NCBI RefSeq assembly: GCF_028858725.1
Contig: NC_084771.1
Span: 2,818,915 to 2,882,914, forward strand
Source: Colius striatus
Taxonomy: Eukaryota; Chordata; Aves; Coliiformes; Coliidae
DNA length: 64,000 nucleotides
Reading direction: 5' to 3'
Each line of letters begins with the position of its first letter. The first letter of the stretch is position 1. Of this stretch, positions 41,461-54,060 are shown one piece after another. Both the position numbers and the translations under genes were made by a program. The notes below the pieces were generated by a model. The model did not search any database. It was not told where the DNA came from and worked only from the letters and a program-made list of their open reading frames with translations.

Positions 41461-44400
41461 AGACAACACAAAGGCTTTGCTGGGAGAGACAGTGCAGGGC
41501 TCTGTGGTTTCAAAAAGCAGCCTGGGAAGCTCAATCCCCTGAGCATGCTGCAGGAGGTAAACGACTGTCATCCAGTGTTCAGCAGCCCTGGGAGTATTGC
41601 ACATGTCCTGGATGCCTCTGTGATCAGCTTTCCCTCCTGTTCTGCCTCTGCCTCACCCCAGGGTTCACCAAGCTTCCTTCCCAAGTGCTCAGGTACTGTC
41701 ACTAAGGACTTCATGCTGTCTTTATCAATGCAGGTTCTTGAGGCAAAGTCTTTGGGCATACAGATGAATGCGTCAGTCTGGCAGTTAAACATCCTTTAAG
41801 TGCATAACTTGAGCACATATTGTCTGGGAGCCACTCTGACAATAACCACAAAGCCTCAACATGCCACTCTGACAGTCCTTGTGAAGTGCAGGAGAGCTCT
41901 TTAAAGCCTGGGTCCTCAAAGTTGAATCCCATTGGCACAGCGTTAAGCTTTCACTGCTTTCATATGCTTCAAGGCCAGGGAGAACCAGAACATTATCTGT
42001 GTGCCCCATACAATTCAAGCCAGTGAGTACATGCAGAGATTGCTGCAGCAGCTGAGTTTTTATCTGTACCTTATGTAAATCCACACACAATTCCCAGTTT
42101 GCTGTCCTCAGGTCTGACACCAGAGCTTGGAGGCCCTAGCTGGGCTTTTGTGAACTACTGGCATCTTGGAGGAGCTCCACGAGCAAGACCACAGAGGCAG
42201 GGAGACACAGTAGAACCATGTTCCCCATGTCCTCTAAAGCAGCTGGAGTGGCAGGGAAGAGGCAGAGGGATCAGTAATCCTATCTCTTCCTCAGCAGCCA
42301 GAAGAAGGGAGGTAGAGAGATGCAGTTTTGTGTTGTGGTGGCAAAGTCCACGTCACCCAGGTGCCGAGATCTGAGCCTGTGATGGGGTGTTTGCACCGTG
42401 GCCTTGCACCAGCCCGTGTGGAGGCTGTGCCATGACTGAAGGAAATCTCTGGACACTCAGCTACAGCTGCTGTGTGAGTCCTTGGAGCTCAGGTCAGTGA
42501 TAAAGAGGTTCTCTCCAGGAGCTATAAATATTGTCACACAGGTGTGGTTTTGCTGGATGCACGTGTCAAGAGTTGCTGTTCCACCAGAGCAACTTCATCT
42601 GTAAGTGTAAGGCTTGACTAAGAGAAGTTGGCTTTCACAGCAGGATAAATGGCAAGAGAAGTGCCTCTAATTGCACATCAGCAGAACTGATCCCTCAAGG
42701 ATGCTGGGCTGGTACAAGCTAAAGGAATAGGGTATGTCTCAGGAATTAAACTGCATGGCAACCTAGCAGTCCAGACTGAGCCTGTAAGGGATCACCTGGG
42801 CAGTCCTGCCAGTCCAGGGGAAGTCTGGTGGAGATGCAGTCAGCAGGACACAGCATGGCTCTGTGGCTTGCATGGGGTGTCAGATGTGTGAGGCTGAGAC
42901 CAGCTTCGTACTCCTGCTCCTTCCTTTGGGAAAGACACGTGTGCATGCTCCTGGGCATGGGGGAGAACAGCACTTGTGCCACTTGGACATAAAACACAAG
43001 ACTCCTTCCAGACCTTTCCTGTGAGGAGGTTTCAAAGCACTTAACAAGGGAGGGTGATACCATCATTATCCTTTTACAGGGCAGCTGGGGTGTGAGTGCC
43101 CACGAGTGGCAGAGCCAGGCAGGACTCGGTCTCTGAGCCTCAGTCTGATGCACAGTCCTGTGTCCCTGCATCTGCAGGGAGAAGAGCAATCATCAGATGC
43201 ACCTTGGACACAGACATCCCATCCTGGCTGTGCTGAACTGCAAATACAGAGGAGTTCTGCTTTGCCCTTGACACCTTGTCCTGTGCAATGGCCAGTGCTT
43301 TTCAGACAGCCAGCAGTAACCACATCTCCAGCACCAGGCTGGTCCAGTACCTCCCAGAGCCCCATCAGGACAGCTTCACACATACCTGCACAGCAGCACC
43401 CTGTGCTGGGTAAGGAAAAGATCTCCTGGCACTGAGTGATACAACAGGCCTCATATCCAACCCTCAACTTCTTGGTACCTCCAAGTGGGGTCTTACAAAG
43501 CCTTAGAGGGGCTGAAGAGGAGCAGGAGCACACTCAAAGGGAGGTTCAGACCCTCCCTCATCCTCCCTTTCTTTGAGGGACAGATAAACTGAATGATGTG
43601 ATGACTTCATTCTAAAAAATACCATAGCTCCATTTTCTGCAAGCAGCTGATTCCCCAGAGCCTGGAGATGCTGCCATCCTGGCACCTGCCCAGCCCTAAA
43701 TGGAAAAGCAAATCCAATACTTTCTCAGTCACACCAAGCTTGCTGGAGCTAATGGCTGTTTGCTGAATATAGAAGTGAGATGATATAAAACCCCTGAAAT
43801 TGAGTCCTTTTTTTGCTGTCTTAGGCCAGTAGCTCCTGTAATACTTTGCAGCCAGACAATGATACAAACCCAGGGGGGGTGGGGAAGGAGAGTGGGGGGT
43901 GTTAGTCATCCACATACAGGTCAGAGAGATGGAAGCAGAACTGAGCCCTTTAGTCAAGCTGGGCTTCTCCCTTCATTTACCCCATCTGCCTCAGTAACGT
44001 GAGATCACTGATGTGTGGAGACCTAAACCCCTAAGGCACTGGCAGGATTAGCTCATATTGGAGAGCTGCTGCACAAAAGCAGAGCATTGTTTATCAATGT
44101 GGGCTCCAAAACTTGCTGACACTATGTAGATACGCAGCCAGCTGAAGGGTGAAGAGATGAAACTCTGTCTCGTCCTCAAAAACCAGAGGTGGAAGTGCAG
44201 AACCCACAACAAAGCCTGGTACTAGTTAGGGTCAGCTTGAAGATGAAAGCACAGAAAACAATTGCTGCAAAGACAGACTTCCACCTTCCCAAAACCAACC
44301 CAGTACTTTTCCTGTGCATCTATGTGCAACTTGTTGTTTCACTTACAAGCCCATTTACTTGGGAAGACAAATTAATGCACCAGCTCCAAGTGGCAAACGT

Positions 44401-44651
44401 GATTTACATGGGTGACTGGCTTACAAGCACAGAGGAGCACCTGAATAGCTCTGGAATGAACTCACAATTAACCCAAAAGCTTTTCTCTTGGTGCTTCCCA
44501 CCTGCTGATGAGTGTATGTGCTGGGGTTGTTCTTGAGAATAGAGTCAGTGGGAAGCAGCACAAGCCCTGCTGGCATGTACCCTGAGGTCCCATCCTTGCC
44601 TGCAGGTGTGTAGGGACCTGGAAGAGCCCACCCCACGAGACACAGACTGAC

Positions 44652-44872
44652 CTCATGGTGTACAGGAGGGTGCCGTTGTCCACCAGACGCAGCAGCTTGT
44701 TGGGTGTTGTCATGTTATGGGCCACAGATTTCTTCCCATTGTGGAAGAAGGTGTCAGGAGTCCAGATCTTACTGGCCAGCAGGTTGTTCAGGGGCAGGAT
44801 TTTCATGGGACCATCAAACTTCAGCCTTTCATCTCTCCAGGATTGCCGGAAAAAGACGTCGATAGTGTATTC
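44652..44872 (-). CDS. GABRA3: GABRA3 coding exon, 221 bp (extracellular domain, loop A)
   Basis: Encodes 73 full residues plus two bases of an Arg codon. It starts at [12 protein letters not shown] and ends at NGTLLYTM; acceptor CACAAAG, donor AG|GTCAGT. Features of the fold are visible: DTFFHNGK carries the histidine that in alpha-1, -2, -3 and -5 confers classical benzodiazepine sensitivity (diazepam-insensitive alpha-4 and -6 have Arg there), here a CAC codon. Two N-glycosylation sequons are present, NMT and NGT. Phase is 0 in and 2 out, matching its neighbours. A sense-oriented CR1 3' tail ends about 74 bp upstream of the acceptor (44946..45028), unusually close to an exon. Identity as an alpha exon is certain; the alpha-3 assignment comes from the joined protein. 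Confidence 0.95.
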
Positions 44873-44945
44873 CTTTGTGGAGAAAGGAGAGAAAAACAGC
44901 TCTTGTTTTACTCAGCTCCTCGTTGCAACCAAACCACTGCAAGGC

Positions 44946-45028
44946 ATCACAGAATCACTGAATGGTGGGGGTTGGAAGGGACCTTTAGAGATCACCCAGT
45001 CCAGCCCCCTGCAGAAGCAGGTCCTGTG
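44946..45028 (-). repeat. Short CR1 3' tail next to loop A exon acceptor
   Basis: CATCACAGAATCACTGAATG continues GTGGGGGTTGGAAGGGACCT, then TTAGAGATCACCCAGTCCAG, the last 80 or so bases of CR1 in minus orientation. Its 3' end is about 74 bp upstream of the acceptor of exon 44652..44872, in sense with the gene. Confidence 0.9.
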
Positions 45029-48000
45029 CTCTGGCTGAAGTGAAGCACGATGCAAGAAGCAGCAGAGATTAATGTCAGTGGATACATTTGTGGAGGGTAG
45101 AGGGAATTTACCACGGTTTGTACAATGACTTGGGTACGATGCCAAAACTTGCACATCAGCATTTCTGACCACTGCACACACCACACACAGTGGCCAAGCC
45201 TGGGGCAGCCCTGCTGCACCATCACCTTCATCCAGCTATTTCAAGGGAGGGAGCTACTGTGTGTAGCTGTGTGGGAACTGGAAAAAGGCTGAAATAAAGT
45301 TCTCTGAGGTTGGAATTTGGCCAGGATACTGCTAATTATACCACTGCTCATTAAAAAGGAATGATGAAATAAAGCTTCATGATATTATCTTAATGTTACC
45401 TTTCATTCCCAAGCTACCTCTAGACCAGCATTGAATGAAGGACCTCACACACTCGCACTGCAAGATCCTGGGGCTTCATTCCTTCTTCTTATTTTCCAAT
45501 TTCCCCTTTTTTTTGTGGGGAAACCCATTCCCTAGGCAAATTCCACTTGGGGCACTCAGAAGTCGTGTCTTTGTAACTCTGCAGGCAGGGGCAGCTCCTC
45601 ACTTGGTGTGTGCTGCTTCAGAAACTGCTTGCCCAAGCAGCAAAGGTTCCACAGCCACCCCAAGGCCCATGAGAGCAATCTGCCCAGTGTCTGGTGTAAG
45701 GGACTGTTATTCCTTGTCACCTTTTAACCAGCCCACGGCCTCTGAGGGTTCATGTCACTTGAGGGAAAGGCTTGAGCGTGTCAGTGTGAGCTGCACCACT
45801 GCTCATCTCCACAACACACACCTCCTCGTGCTACGAGGGATCTCAGGAGGCATTCAGAGAGAGACGGGGGCTTCACAAAATCTGCCTGTCCCAGCTGTTC
45901 TTCCCCTGCCACTGCAGATTTATAGTCTTTATTTACAGGTTCCTGGAGGCTGCAAGACCAACTAAACTTATCATTGTGAGTGATTTCTTTCCTGCAGCTC
46001 TTCTCAGCAGCATTTAAAAGCTGCTGTTCATCAGTTTCCTGTAGGTTATAGAAAGTCCTGCAGGTTTTGCAGCAGATGGCAATCGAATGAGAGCATCTTG
46101 GTGAAGAAATCCATCCCTGTTCCCTGGCCACAGAGCCATTCCTGCTCAAGTGTGAAGTTCCTGGAGCCTGGCTGGGGGAAGGAATGAGAAGATCATACAT
46201 TCCCACAGGCTCTGTCCTGTACAAGATATCCTGCCTATTTGTGGAGCTGGTTTTCACTTTGTGGTTTTAAGCTCAATAAAAGCTATCAAACCAAAGGACA
46301 TGTTGCTTCTGCCTACGTGCAGCCCCAGGAGGCAGGCTGGGGAAAAGCCCATACCAGGAGAAGAGCTATCTCATTCAGAACTCCATGTTCCTGTGTGAAG
46401 AACCCCAAAGAAGCAAAACCTCTGCAACAACTTCCCAGGCCTTGTGTATCTTCTTTTATGCTAAGACATCATGTTCAGATTCTCCTCCTCTTTTCTATAC
46501 TCTCCTTTGTTCTACGTTATGCTCTTCTCCAGCTTGTAGAAGTGACCAAAACCATTGAGTCTGTCTCCAGAGTCCATCTACCAAAGCATGAAACTCCCCC
46601 TCTTTTATCCCCAGTTTCCTGGGGACTGGGGCAGAGCTGCAAGAGCTCACTGAAGATCCAGGTGTACGTCAGGTCCTGTCAGGCTCTGCTTTTCAAACCA
46701 AACTGAGAGATTAGAAGTCCCTTGGAGCATCTCAAGGAACAGTTTACATGTACTCCTCCACACTTTGTAACCAGCTGCTCTCCTCTGCTCCCACAGCAGC
46801 TTTACCTGCCTCTCCATCAGCATAAATGCCCGTGTGTGTGTGGATGCAGCAGCAGCTTTCCACGGCGGTGAGGAAGGGCTGTGGGAGGGCTGGCAGTGGG
46901 ATCACCAGGCAGATGTGAGCAGGGAATGAGGGTCTTCCCCACTCCTGAGGGGAAAGGAGCCACTGCACAACAGCAGGCTCTCCCCACACGTCCTGAGGAG
47001 ATGGGGTTTCTCTCCCTCTCTCATGCTTTTGAGTGCCTTTAGCCCCAGAAGAGCACACTAAGCCCCAGTGGCTGTGCATGTGTAAGACACATGCAACCAG
47101 AGCACACGGAGGGGAGATCATTTCTTATTCTTTAACTGTCTTCCTAATTCTAAATTCATTTTGCCAAATCACATTGCAGAAAATACTTCCCTCTTTTCAA
47201 TGCCTCATATTTCTTCTTCACAGTTCATTATACACACTCCCTTAATCAAATATGCTCCACCTTGGAAGTAATTATCAGATACTCCCCAAGGGCTGAGATT
47301 GCTGCATATATTATGGGTCTCCTTTGCAGCAGGAAAGCAAGCAAGAGACAGAGAGAATTCAGAGGAGACTAATCCTCTTGGCTACACTGACATGGAATCA
47401 GCTTCTAAGCCTGGAAGGAGTGGTCTTTCCAAAGCAACGTGGGGTCAGCACCTCAATGAGACACAGAGCTTTGATTCTGCCCCAGCTCCTCTGTTTGCCA
47501 GCACAGGACTGTCAGTGGGACAGCTGAGGAGATGCTCATGGCCACATCTGCACAGGAGATGAAACCTTCCCACAGGACATTACTCCTGCCTGCCCCATCT
47601 GGGGAGAGCCAAGCCTGCTCCCTCCACAGCCTGGGCTGTGCCAGCACCAGGTCACCTCTGACACTGGATGCTCAGGAAGGTCCCAGTCCTGAATGTGTGG
47701 CTGTCCTCATGTGGCACCCTTGAAATGCTGAGCAGCCATCAACAGCCAAGTCTTCCCTGTGTGCCTGAGTGCATGTGGAATATGAGCTGCAAGAAATGCT
47801 GTTGAGAAAGCTCACTATTAATTATGCTCCACAGTCCTGTATTAATTAGAAGACAAACTGCTGTGGGAATACAAGCCTAAATTCAGACCTCAGGCCTTTT
47901 CATTAATAATTTTCCCTGAACATGTCAAAACACTGCAATCAGTTAATCCTTCTTCTTTTTCCTCTTTTGCTTTCCTTCTGGTTCAAGCACTAAGGACAGC

Positions 48001-48034
48001 TTGATGGTGAAACTGGCCACCAAAACAGGCCAGA

Positions 48035-48290
48035 TCATAGAATCACAGAATGGTGGGGGTTGGAAGGGACCTTTAGAGCTCAGCCAGTCCAACCCCCTGC
48101 AGAAGCAGCTCCCACCTAGATCAGGTCACACAGGAACGTGTCCAGGCAGATCTTGAAGCCCTCCAAGGAAGGAGCCTCCACAGCCTCCCTGGGCAGCCTG
48201 GGCCAGGGTTCCCTCACCCTCACAGTAAAATAGTTTTCTCTTATGTTTAAATGGAACTTTTTGTGTTCCAGCTTCATCCCATCACCCTCC
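48035..48290 (-). repeat. CR1 LINE 3' fragment
   Basis: Minus orientation: TCATAGAATCACAGAATGGT, GGAAGGGACCTTTAGAGCTC, CCACCTAGATCAGGTCACAC, AATGGAACTTTTTGTGTTCC. Textbook CR1 tail of the common subfamily. Confidence 0.94.
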
Positions 48291-48734
48291 TCTTCCTAAA
48301 GGAGCAGCCTGCTTCCTCCATGCACAGTCAGCTCAAGGAAAACTGGCTACACTGGTTTGCCAAGGCATGAAATGGGTGATGCATGCTATGGACAGCTTTT
48401 GGTCCCATGGGCAGACCTCCTCATTTCACATTAAAGAAAAAGATACTAAAGCCTGCAGTGTGCAAAAGCTTCCCCTCTCCAGGGCTGTGTTATCAGTTGG
48501 TTTCTAAAAGCCCAAAGGTCCCTGAGAAACAATCCCTGTCTGCCCTCTGCACTGAGCTCCCCTGGCCTGCAAGAAGGTGATGATGAGGCTGACCCGTGCC
48601 CAGGCAGGCAGCTGGGATACTCCCTTGTGTTCCTGTCCCTTAGGAAGATCCTGCTTTTGCCCATGTTGCCCAGGGATGAGGGTGGGACACGTCTGCCATC
48701 CCTCCTCGCGAGGCGAGCAGCCGGCGGCACCTAC

Positions 48735-48802
48735 CATGTCTGTGTCCGAGACAGGGCCGAAACTCGTCACGTAAATGTCTGTCTTGACTTCAGTTACGCT
48801 GT
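48735..48802 (-). CDS. GABRA3: GABRA3 coding exon, 68 bp (N-terminal extracellular domain)
   Basis: First coding exon visible in the window. The acceptor reads TCCCAG and the donor is ATG|GTAGGT. The exon begins with the last two bases (AC) of a split codon, probably Asp, and then encodes 22 residues, SVTEVKTDIYVTSFGPVSDT followed by DM. This is the beta-strand segment of the agonist-binding domain that is near invariant in alpha subunits. The 68-bp length is the usual size of this exon. It ends on a complete codon. The preceding exon, which should encode the TRILD...LRPG segment, was looked for up to 64000 and not found, so the intron is longer than 15 kb. A CR1 fragment lies downstream in the next intron, not next to this exon's acceptor. 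Confidence 0.93.
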
Positions 48803-50529
48803 CTGGGACAAAAGAGAAAGGAAAAAGGAGAAAAGCAATTAGAGAAGTGAATTTGCTTGTACAGGGGAGGGTTTGGGTTTTGTTCTGCCCTGGCTTTTCC
48901 TGCCAGGCACCTCCCTGGCGAGCGCTCAGCCAGCCTGCATCGTGCTCTCTGCTGTGCCCTGAACAATGGCCGATTTTATCACTCCTAATTGGGCTAATTC
49001 ATCTCTGATGTAGCTCTGCTGCTTTCCACACATACATCAAGGATGAAAATGTCCTGCACAGCCAGACAATGTGTATTTACAAAACATATGTGGCTACACG
49101 ATGCGTGTGCTACAGAGCTCTCAATACTGAGGTAAAGCCCTGGTGCTTTGCAGCTCCTTTTAAAATGAAATCCCTTTGTGTCTCCCAGCCTGATAAACAG
49201 CCTAGCAATGTTCCACTAGTTTTAGGAAGCCCTGAGTTTGTCAGAGCTTCAGGCTTATCTGCATGTACAAAGAGTCAATGTTGTGATTGCCTTTCTCTAA
49301 GTGCTGAGCTCCTAGGGCTGCTCTTGCACAGTGTCACACGCTGCCTTGCAACCCCTCCTGGATGCTGGACAGCAGCCTCACTTGCCCCAGCAAAACCACA
49401 GAGCCTTGGTTTCTACTCCAAGAGCTAAAAGCCCAGGGAGAATCTTAATCCCGTGCCTTCAGGTAAAGATTGAAGTGTTTTGAGAGGAACAAAGCCACCA
49501 GCACACGTGCCAAACAGCACACACAGCTCTCCTGCTGGACTTCATCACCATTCTGGTGTGTTTCCTGACTGAAATCTCAGCTGCTGTCCCCCTTTGCAGG
49601 GAAACCAAGGCACAGTGATTTGACAGATTCATGGTCCTACGTGCTGCCCACGGGGCTGTACTGAACAAATGATGGATGAAGTGCCTTGAGTGTAGCACTG
49701 CTTTACCATAAATCCTCACCTCTTTAGGGACAGACCATGCCTTTGGGCTCCTTTTGTATGGCATTAGCTAGCCCAGAGCTGCTCTCCCAATGAAAGAATC
49801 AATTTAGAGACTCCTAGAAGAGTTCATGTGTTATGTGCAGTCCCCTGTGTGGGTGACTGCAGCAGCTTTGCAGGTACAGTGGATGGCCCATTGCTCAATT
49901 CAGTTATGGAAATCCTTCTGGCCCCTGACAGTTACTCTGCAGTACTATGGAGCTTAGTTTTGCTCTTCCAAGTTCTGTATCCAAAACAAGATAATGCACC
50001 CTGGCAGGGTTTTCTCCTTAATGGCTAAAATCTATGTATACACGTCGTTGGTGATTACGGCTGGAAAGCTCCCGACACAGCCCGTGGCTGATGTTATTGT
50101 GCTACATCAGTAACCCTTGATCTCGTCTGGATGCAATAAAAAGAAGGTTAAAGAGAAATATGTATCTGAAACACCCAGAAGCCAACAAGACATCACCCTG
50201 AACAAAATCAGTTACTTCTCTAAGACTTAAACGCTCAGGGTATTGTCTCTGCCTCCCTCCAAACCAGTCTGCAAATGAGATGGCTGCACAGTTAGTGAGG
50301 TGAGGCTCTTCCCACTGACACATGCAGAGAGAGAAAGACAATTATGGTTTACAGAAAACACAAACTCTCTCTCCTCTTCTATTCTTGGCATTCAGGTTGT
50401 GCAAAATAATAATTTACAGCCATGGTTATCAGACTGGGACCTGTGCCCACCCATGGCCCGTGAAGCCAGTCCTCGAGAGGTGCAGAATCAACTGGCCCCT
50501 TCACCAGAGGGGACAGAGTGGGAGGGGAC

Positions 50530-50812
50530 CAGGAAAGGACAAGGCTGTGCTCAGGGATGGCCAATGATAGAACAAGGGGCAACAAGCTGGAACTGAAGAG
50601 GTTCCAAAGACACACAAGGACAAAGTTGTTCCCTGCTGAGGTGAGGGAGCCCTGGCAGGGGCTGCCCAGATGGGCTGTGGAGGCTCCTTCTCTGGAGACA
50701 TTCCAACCCAGCTGGTTCCTGTGTGCCCTGCTCTAGGTGGTGCTGCTCTGGCAGGGGGGTTGCACTGGCTGAGGTTTCCAGGCCCCTTCCAGCCCTTGAG
50801 ATTCTGTGATCC
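50530..50812 (+). repeat. Young CR1 LINE 3' fragment
   Basis: Plus orientation, antisense to GABRA3: GGCTGTGCTCAGGGATGGCC, GCAACAAGCTGGAACTGAAG, CAGATGGGCTGTGGAGGCTC, and the tail CCTTGAGATTCTGTGATCC. Nearly identical to 2540..2815 and 26700..26965 over the shared region. Confidence 0.93.
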
Positions 50813-53336
50813 ATGTTTTACAAAGGGACCCTTGGGGTCCAAGTAGGAGAGAAGAGATTCGGGAAGTGATGAGGAGGTAAAAAGGCAGAACTAGCTTTGG
50901 ACACTTTTTGATACGATTCTCCTATCTTCACATGAGCCTTTCTGTCCTTATGCTGTAACCTGGTTGTCAGAGAGCTCCAGAGATCCCTTCCCATCCCTTC
51001 AATCAACTACCAAATCCAATTGAAGATAATGGCATTAATAAATGCCAGTAATTGATTAATATTAATAATGAATTACAGCCTGAGTGTGAAGAGGCTTCCC
51101 CACTCCCAGGCTGCACACACAGTCCTCAGGCCAGGCCATGTGGGACCTGCTGAGCTCAAAGAGGCTCCTCATTGAGCAAAAAGTAGAAAAATGGGCTCCC
51201 TGCACCTTTGATGGCAGAAGGCAGCCTGAACTGTGCCTGTTAATGTGTGCTCCTAAGGGCAGGATTTGGCTGGAATCCGGAGGGATTTCTGAAATTAAAT
51301 CACTGCTATGCATGCAGGGATTTCAGCAGAGCTGGGAAATCCAGAGATAAGTAAAACAGCAGCAGAACAGAGCGAGCTCCTGCCTCAGGGATTCACTTCC
51401 TTCATGATCCTACAGCCCAAGAACATCCGTGCTGCTTGCATCTCTGCCCGAGCTCATCAGCTGTGTGACCGTGAGACCTTCTCCTCCAGAGAAACCAGGA
51501 GCTATTCTGCCAGCTTCCCTTAGCCTCACCCTACCCACCCTGAGCCTGAACAAGAAGAAACTGCATCTACTTTTGCAGCAAAACAAAGCTGAGGGAGGAG
51601 CATCTCCTGCAGGGCAGGGAAACTCCTTGGCTGCCTCTCAATCCAAAGACAAACTCTCACTGCAGCTCAACTGTCTTGCCCAGCTCTCGCCAAAGACAGA
51701 ATAATTAAGGACTGCACTGTAGAGGGTTAAGCACTTTGCCTAGACCTGTTGCAGAACATTAAATGGCATTTCTCCTTTCCTAGCATCATTCTTCCCTGTG
51801 ACTCAAAGGTTTTCTACTTGCACAAGGGAGCTGAGCCTTCAAGCCTGCTGGTACATCAGGCAGGTGCTGCTGGTCCTGTTGTGTAGTTGGGGAAACAACA
51901 AAGGAAAGACTTGGTTCAGGGGAAACAATAAAGGAGAGACTGTTTCAGGTAGGAAGCTGGTGTGGAGGAAGGACTTGAGCCAAGCTCCAGCTGCCCTGGG
52001 GAATGGCGTAGGCTGGCACACCCCTGCCTAGCCAAGGGCTCAGCATTGCTCTTGGCACGGCTACCCTCTGGCATTTGCAAAGCCTCACCGTGCCCCAAGC
52101 TGCTGCCACCTGAGGAAAGCAAATAAAAAAGACCCTGAAGCAGTCACAAAACTCAAAGTGCAGGAGATTTTCAGGTTCAAGGTTTGAACACGGCAGAATT
52201 CAGAGAGCCCAGTGGCACTCCATGTTCCCCAGCCATTTGTTTGAGGTTGATTCCCTTGTCTTGGGGGATTTCCCATTGATGGCTTATTCCCAAGCTTCAG
52301 CACAGCTGTGCTTCTAAAACCATCTGGAATAAGTGTGTGAGCAGGAATAAGATGCTGTGGGTCGATCCGAGCTGCCCCTTCTCCCACAGGTACAAAGCCC
52401 TGTCCCTGCCTGCCGAGCAGTGCTGCCATGCTCCTGCCCACAGGAATCCCCCACAGCTGGGCAGATCTGCAATGCAAATGTGGAACAAAAGCAGTAACAT
52501 CCCTCCCCACAGTGTTACCATGGCACTCCCGACCTACTCCTGCCTGGTCTTTAAAAGCTACCCCTCTCCTTCTCCAGGATTTGCTATGTGCAGGCAATAA
52601 ACAGCCCTGTGAGCTGTGTGTGGAGGGCCAGATCCTGCCACCCTCAGCCCTAGCCAGCGGGGCCAGTGCCTTGCCTGGTGCATGCAGAAGGTGTAAAGCA
52701 GCAGCAGTGGAGCTGCTTCAGGGTTTCCACTTCACCCCCCCTCCCCTGTTCCCTGCTCTGAGTGCCCAGAGCCCCCCTTCTTGGTCCTGGCTCAAGGCAG
52801 GCAGCCCCCCCTGCCTGCAGCCTCCCTTCTGAGCGCTCGTGACTCCCTGGGCCTGAGAGGAGATGGCTATTATTTACAAAATGATGGAGTACTATTTTTA
52901 CTTGCTTCTTGGAAGCACTGGGAGCAGTAGCAGAGCTGGAATACAAATGATGCTGCCTGGCTGCCTCTCCCCTCACTGGCTGTGCATTGTAGGGCTGCCT
53001 CTGGCAGCGATTACGGGAGCTGGGGGGCACGGGGGGGCTGCGGAGGCTCTTATCAAACACCCTGCTGCACTCACTGAGTGCTGCTGCTTTAAGAATCTCA
53101 ACCATAAGATGTGTTTCAGCTCCTGAGCTTCGTGGATGTGCTGAGCACAGTCCTGTTTGCTGGGTGGGGGTTCCCAGAGCAGAGGCTGTGCCGTGGGCTG
53201 GCGCCTGCGCCCCAGCGCCGGAGGCTCCGCGAGGCAAAGCGAAGGCTGCAGGCAGGGGATTCCTGCACTGACGTCAGCCAGGCACAGCAGCATCTCAGGG
53301 AGAAGCTGAGAGAGGGATGGAGACCTCCTCACTGCA

Positions 53337-54060
53337 TCACAGAATGGTTACAGTTGGAAAAGACCTTGAAGATTGAGCCCAACCCCTGAGCTCACACTGC
53401 CAGGCTCAGCACTGAGCTAAACCACAGCCCTCAGCACCTCATCTCTGTGTCTTGTGAGTATCTCCAGGGCTGGGGACTCCCTGGGCAGCCTGTGCCAGTG
53501 CTTAATAACCCTCTGGGTGAAAAGGTTCTTCCTCAGCTCCAATCTCAACCTCCCCTGGGGAACTTGAGCCCATTTCCTTGTGTCCTGTCATTCATCACTG
53601 GAGAGAGGAGATCGACCCCGAGCTCACTACAACTCCCCTTCAGGCAGCTGCAGAGAGTGCTCCTGTCTCCCCTCAGTCTCCTCTTCTCCAGGCTCAACAC
53701 CCCCATTCCCTCAGCCCCTCCCCAGCACCCTTGTGCTCCAGCCCCTTCCCCAGCTCTGGCCACGTTGCAGCCCCTCAGTGTCCTTCTTGTAGTACCCAGA
53801 ACTGGACACAGTATTGGAGGTGCAGCCTCACCAGTGCCCAGCACAGGGGGACAATCCCCTCCTTGGCCCTGCTGCTCACACTGTGTCTGATACAGTGCGA
53901 TACAGTTACTGCCTGGCAGCTTTCCATCCCCTCTGCCCCTGCCTGTCCCGTGTCCAGGGGTTGCTGTGGCCCAAGTGCAAGACCTGGCCCTTGCCCTTGT
54001 TGAAGCTCATGCAGCTGGAAGCTGTGCTCCTTGTGGCACTGCTGCAGCTCTGCCCCAGGG
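53337..54060 (-). repeat. CR1 LINE fragment, divergent tail type
   Basis: Minus orientation. The tail reads CACAGAATGGTTACAGTTGG and AAAAGACCTTGAAGATTGAG, CCCTCAGCACCTCATCTCTG, then TTAATAACCCTCTGGGTGAA and CTCCCCTTCAGGCAGCTGCA. The body from about 53500 is closely related to 10145..10490, but the tail is different. The 5' boundary near 54060 is uncertain. Confidence 0.88.

Larger units (their letters stand above)
44873..48734 (-). other. GABRA3: GABRA3 intron between 68-bp exon and loop A exon (3.9 kb)
   Basis: Donor GTAGGT, acceptor CTCCACAAAG. Contains CR1 pieces 44946..45028 and 48035..48290, both in sense. A 176-codon plus-strand frame at 45435..45965 has no recognisable domain. The rest is unremarkable. 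Confidence 0.85.

Noticed and set aside
45435..45965. 176-codon plus-strand frame in an intron
   Set aside because: No recognisable domain, composition like random sequence, no splice context; antisense to GABRA3.
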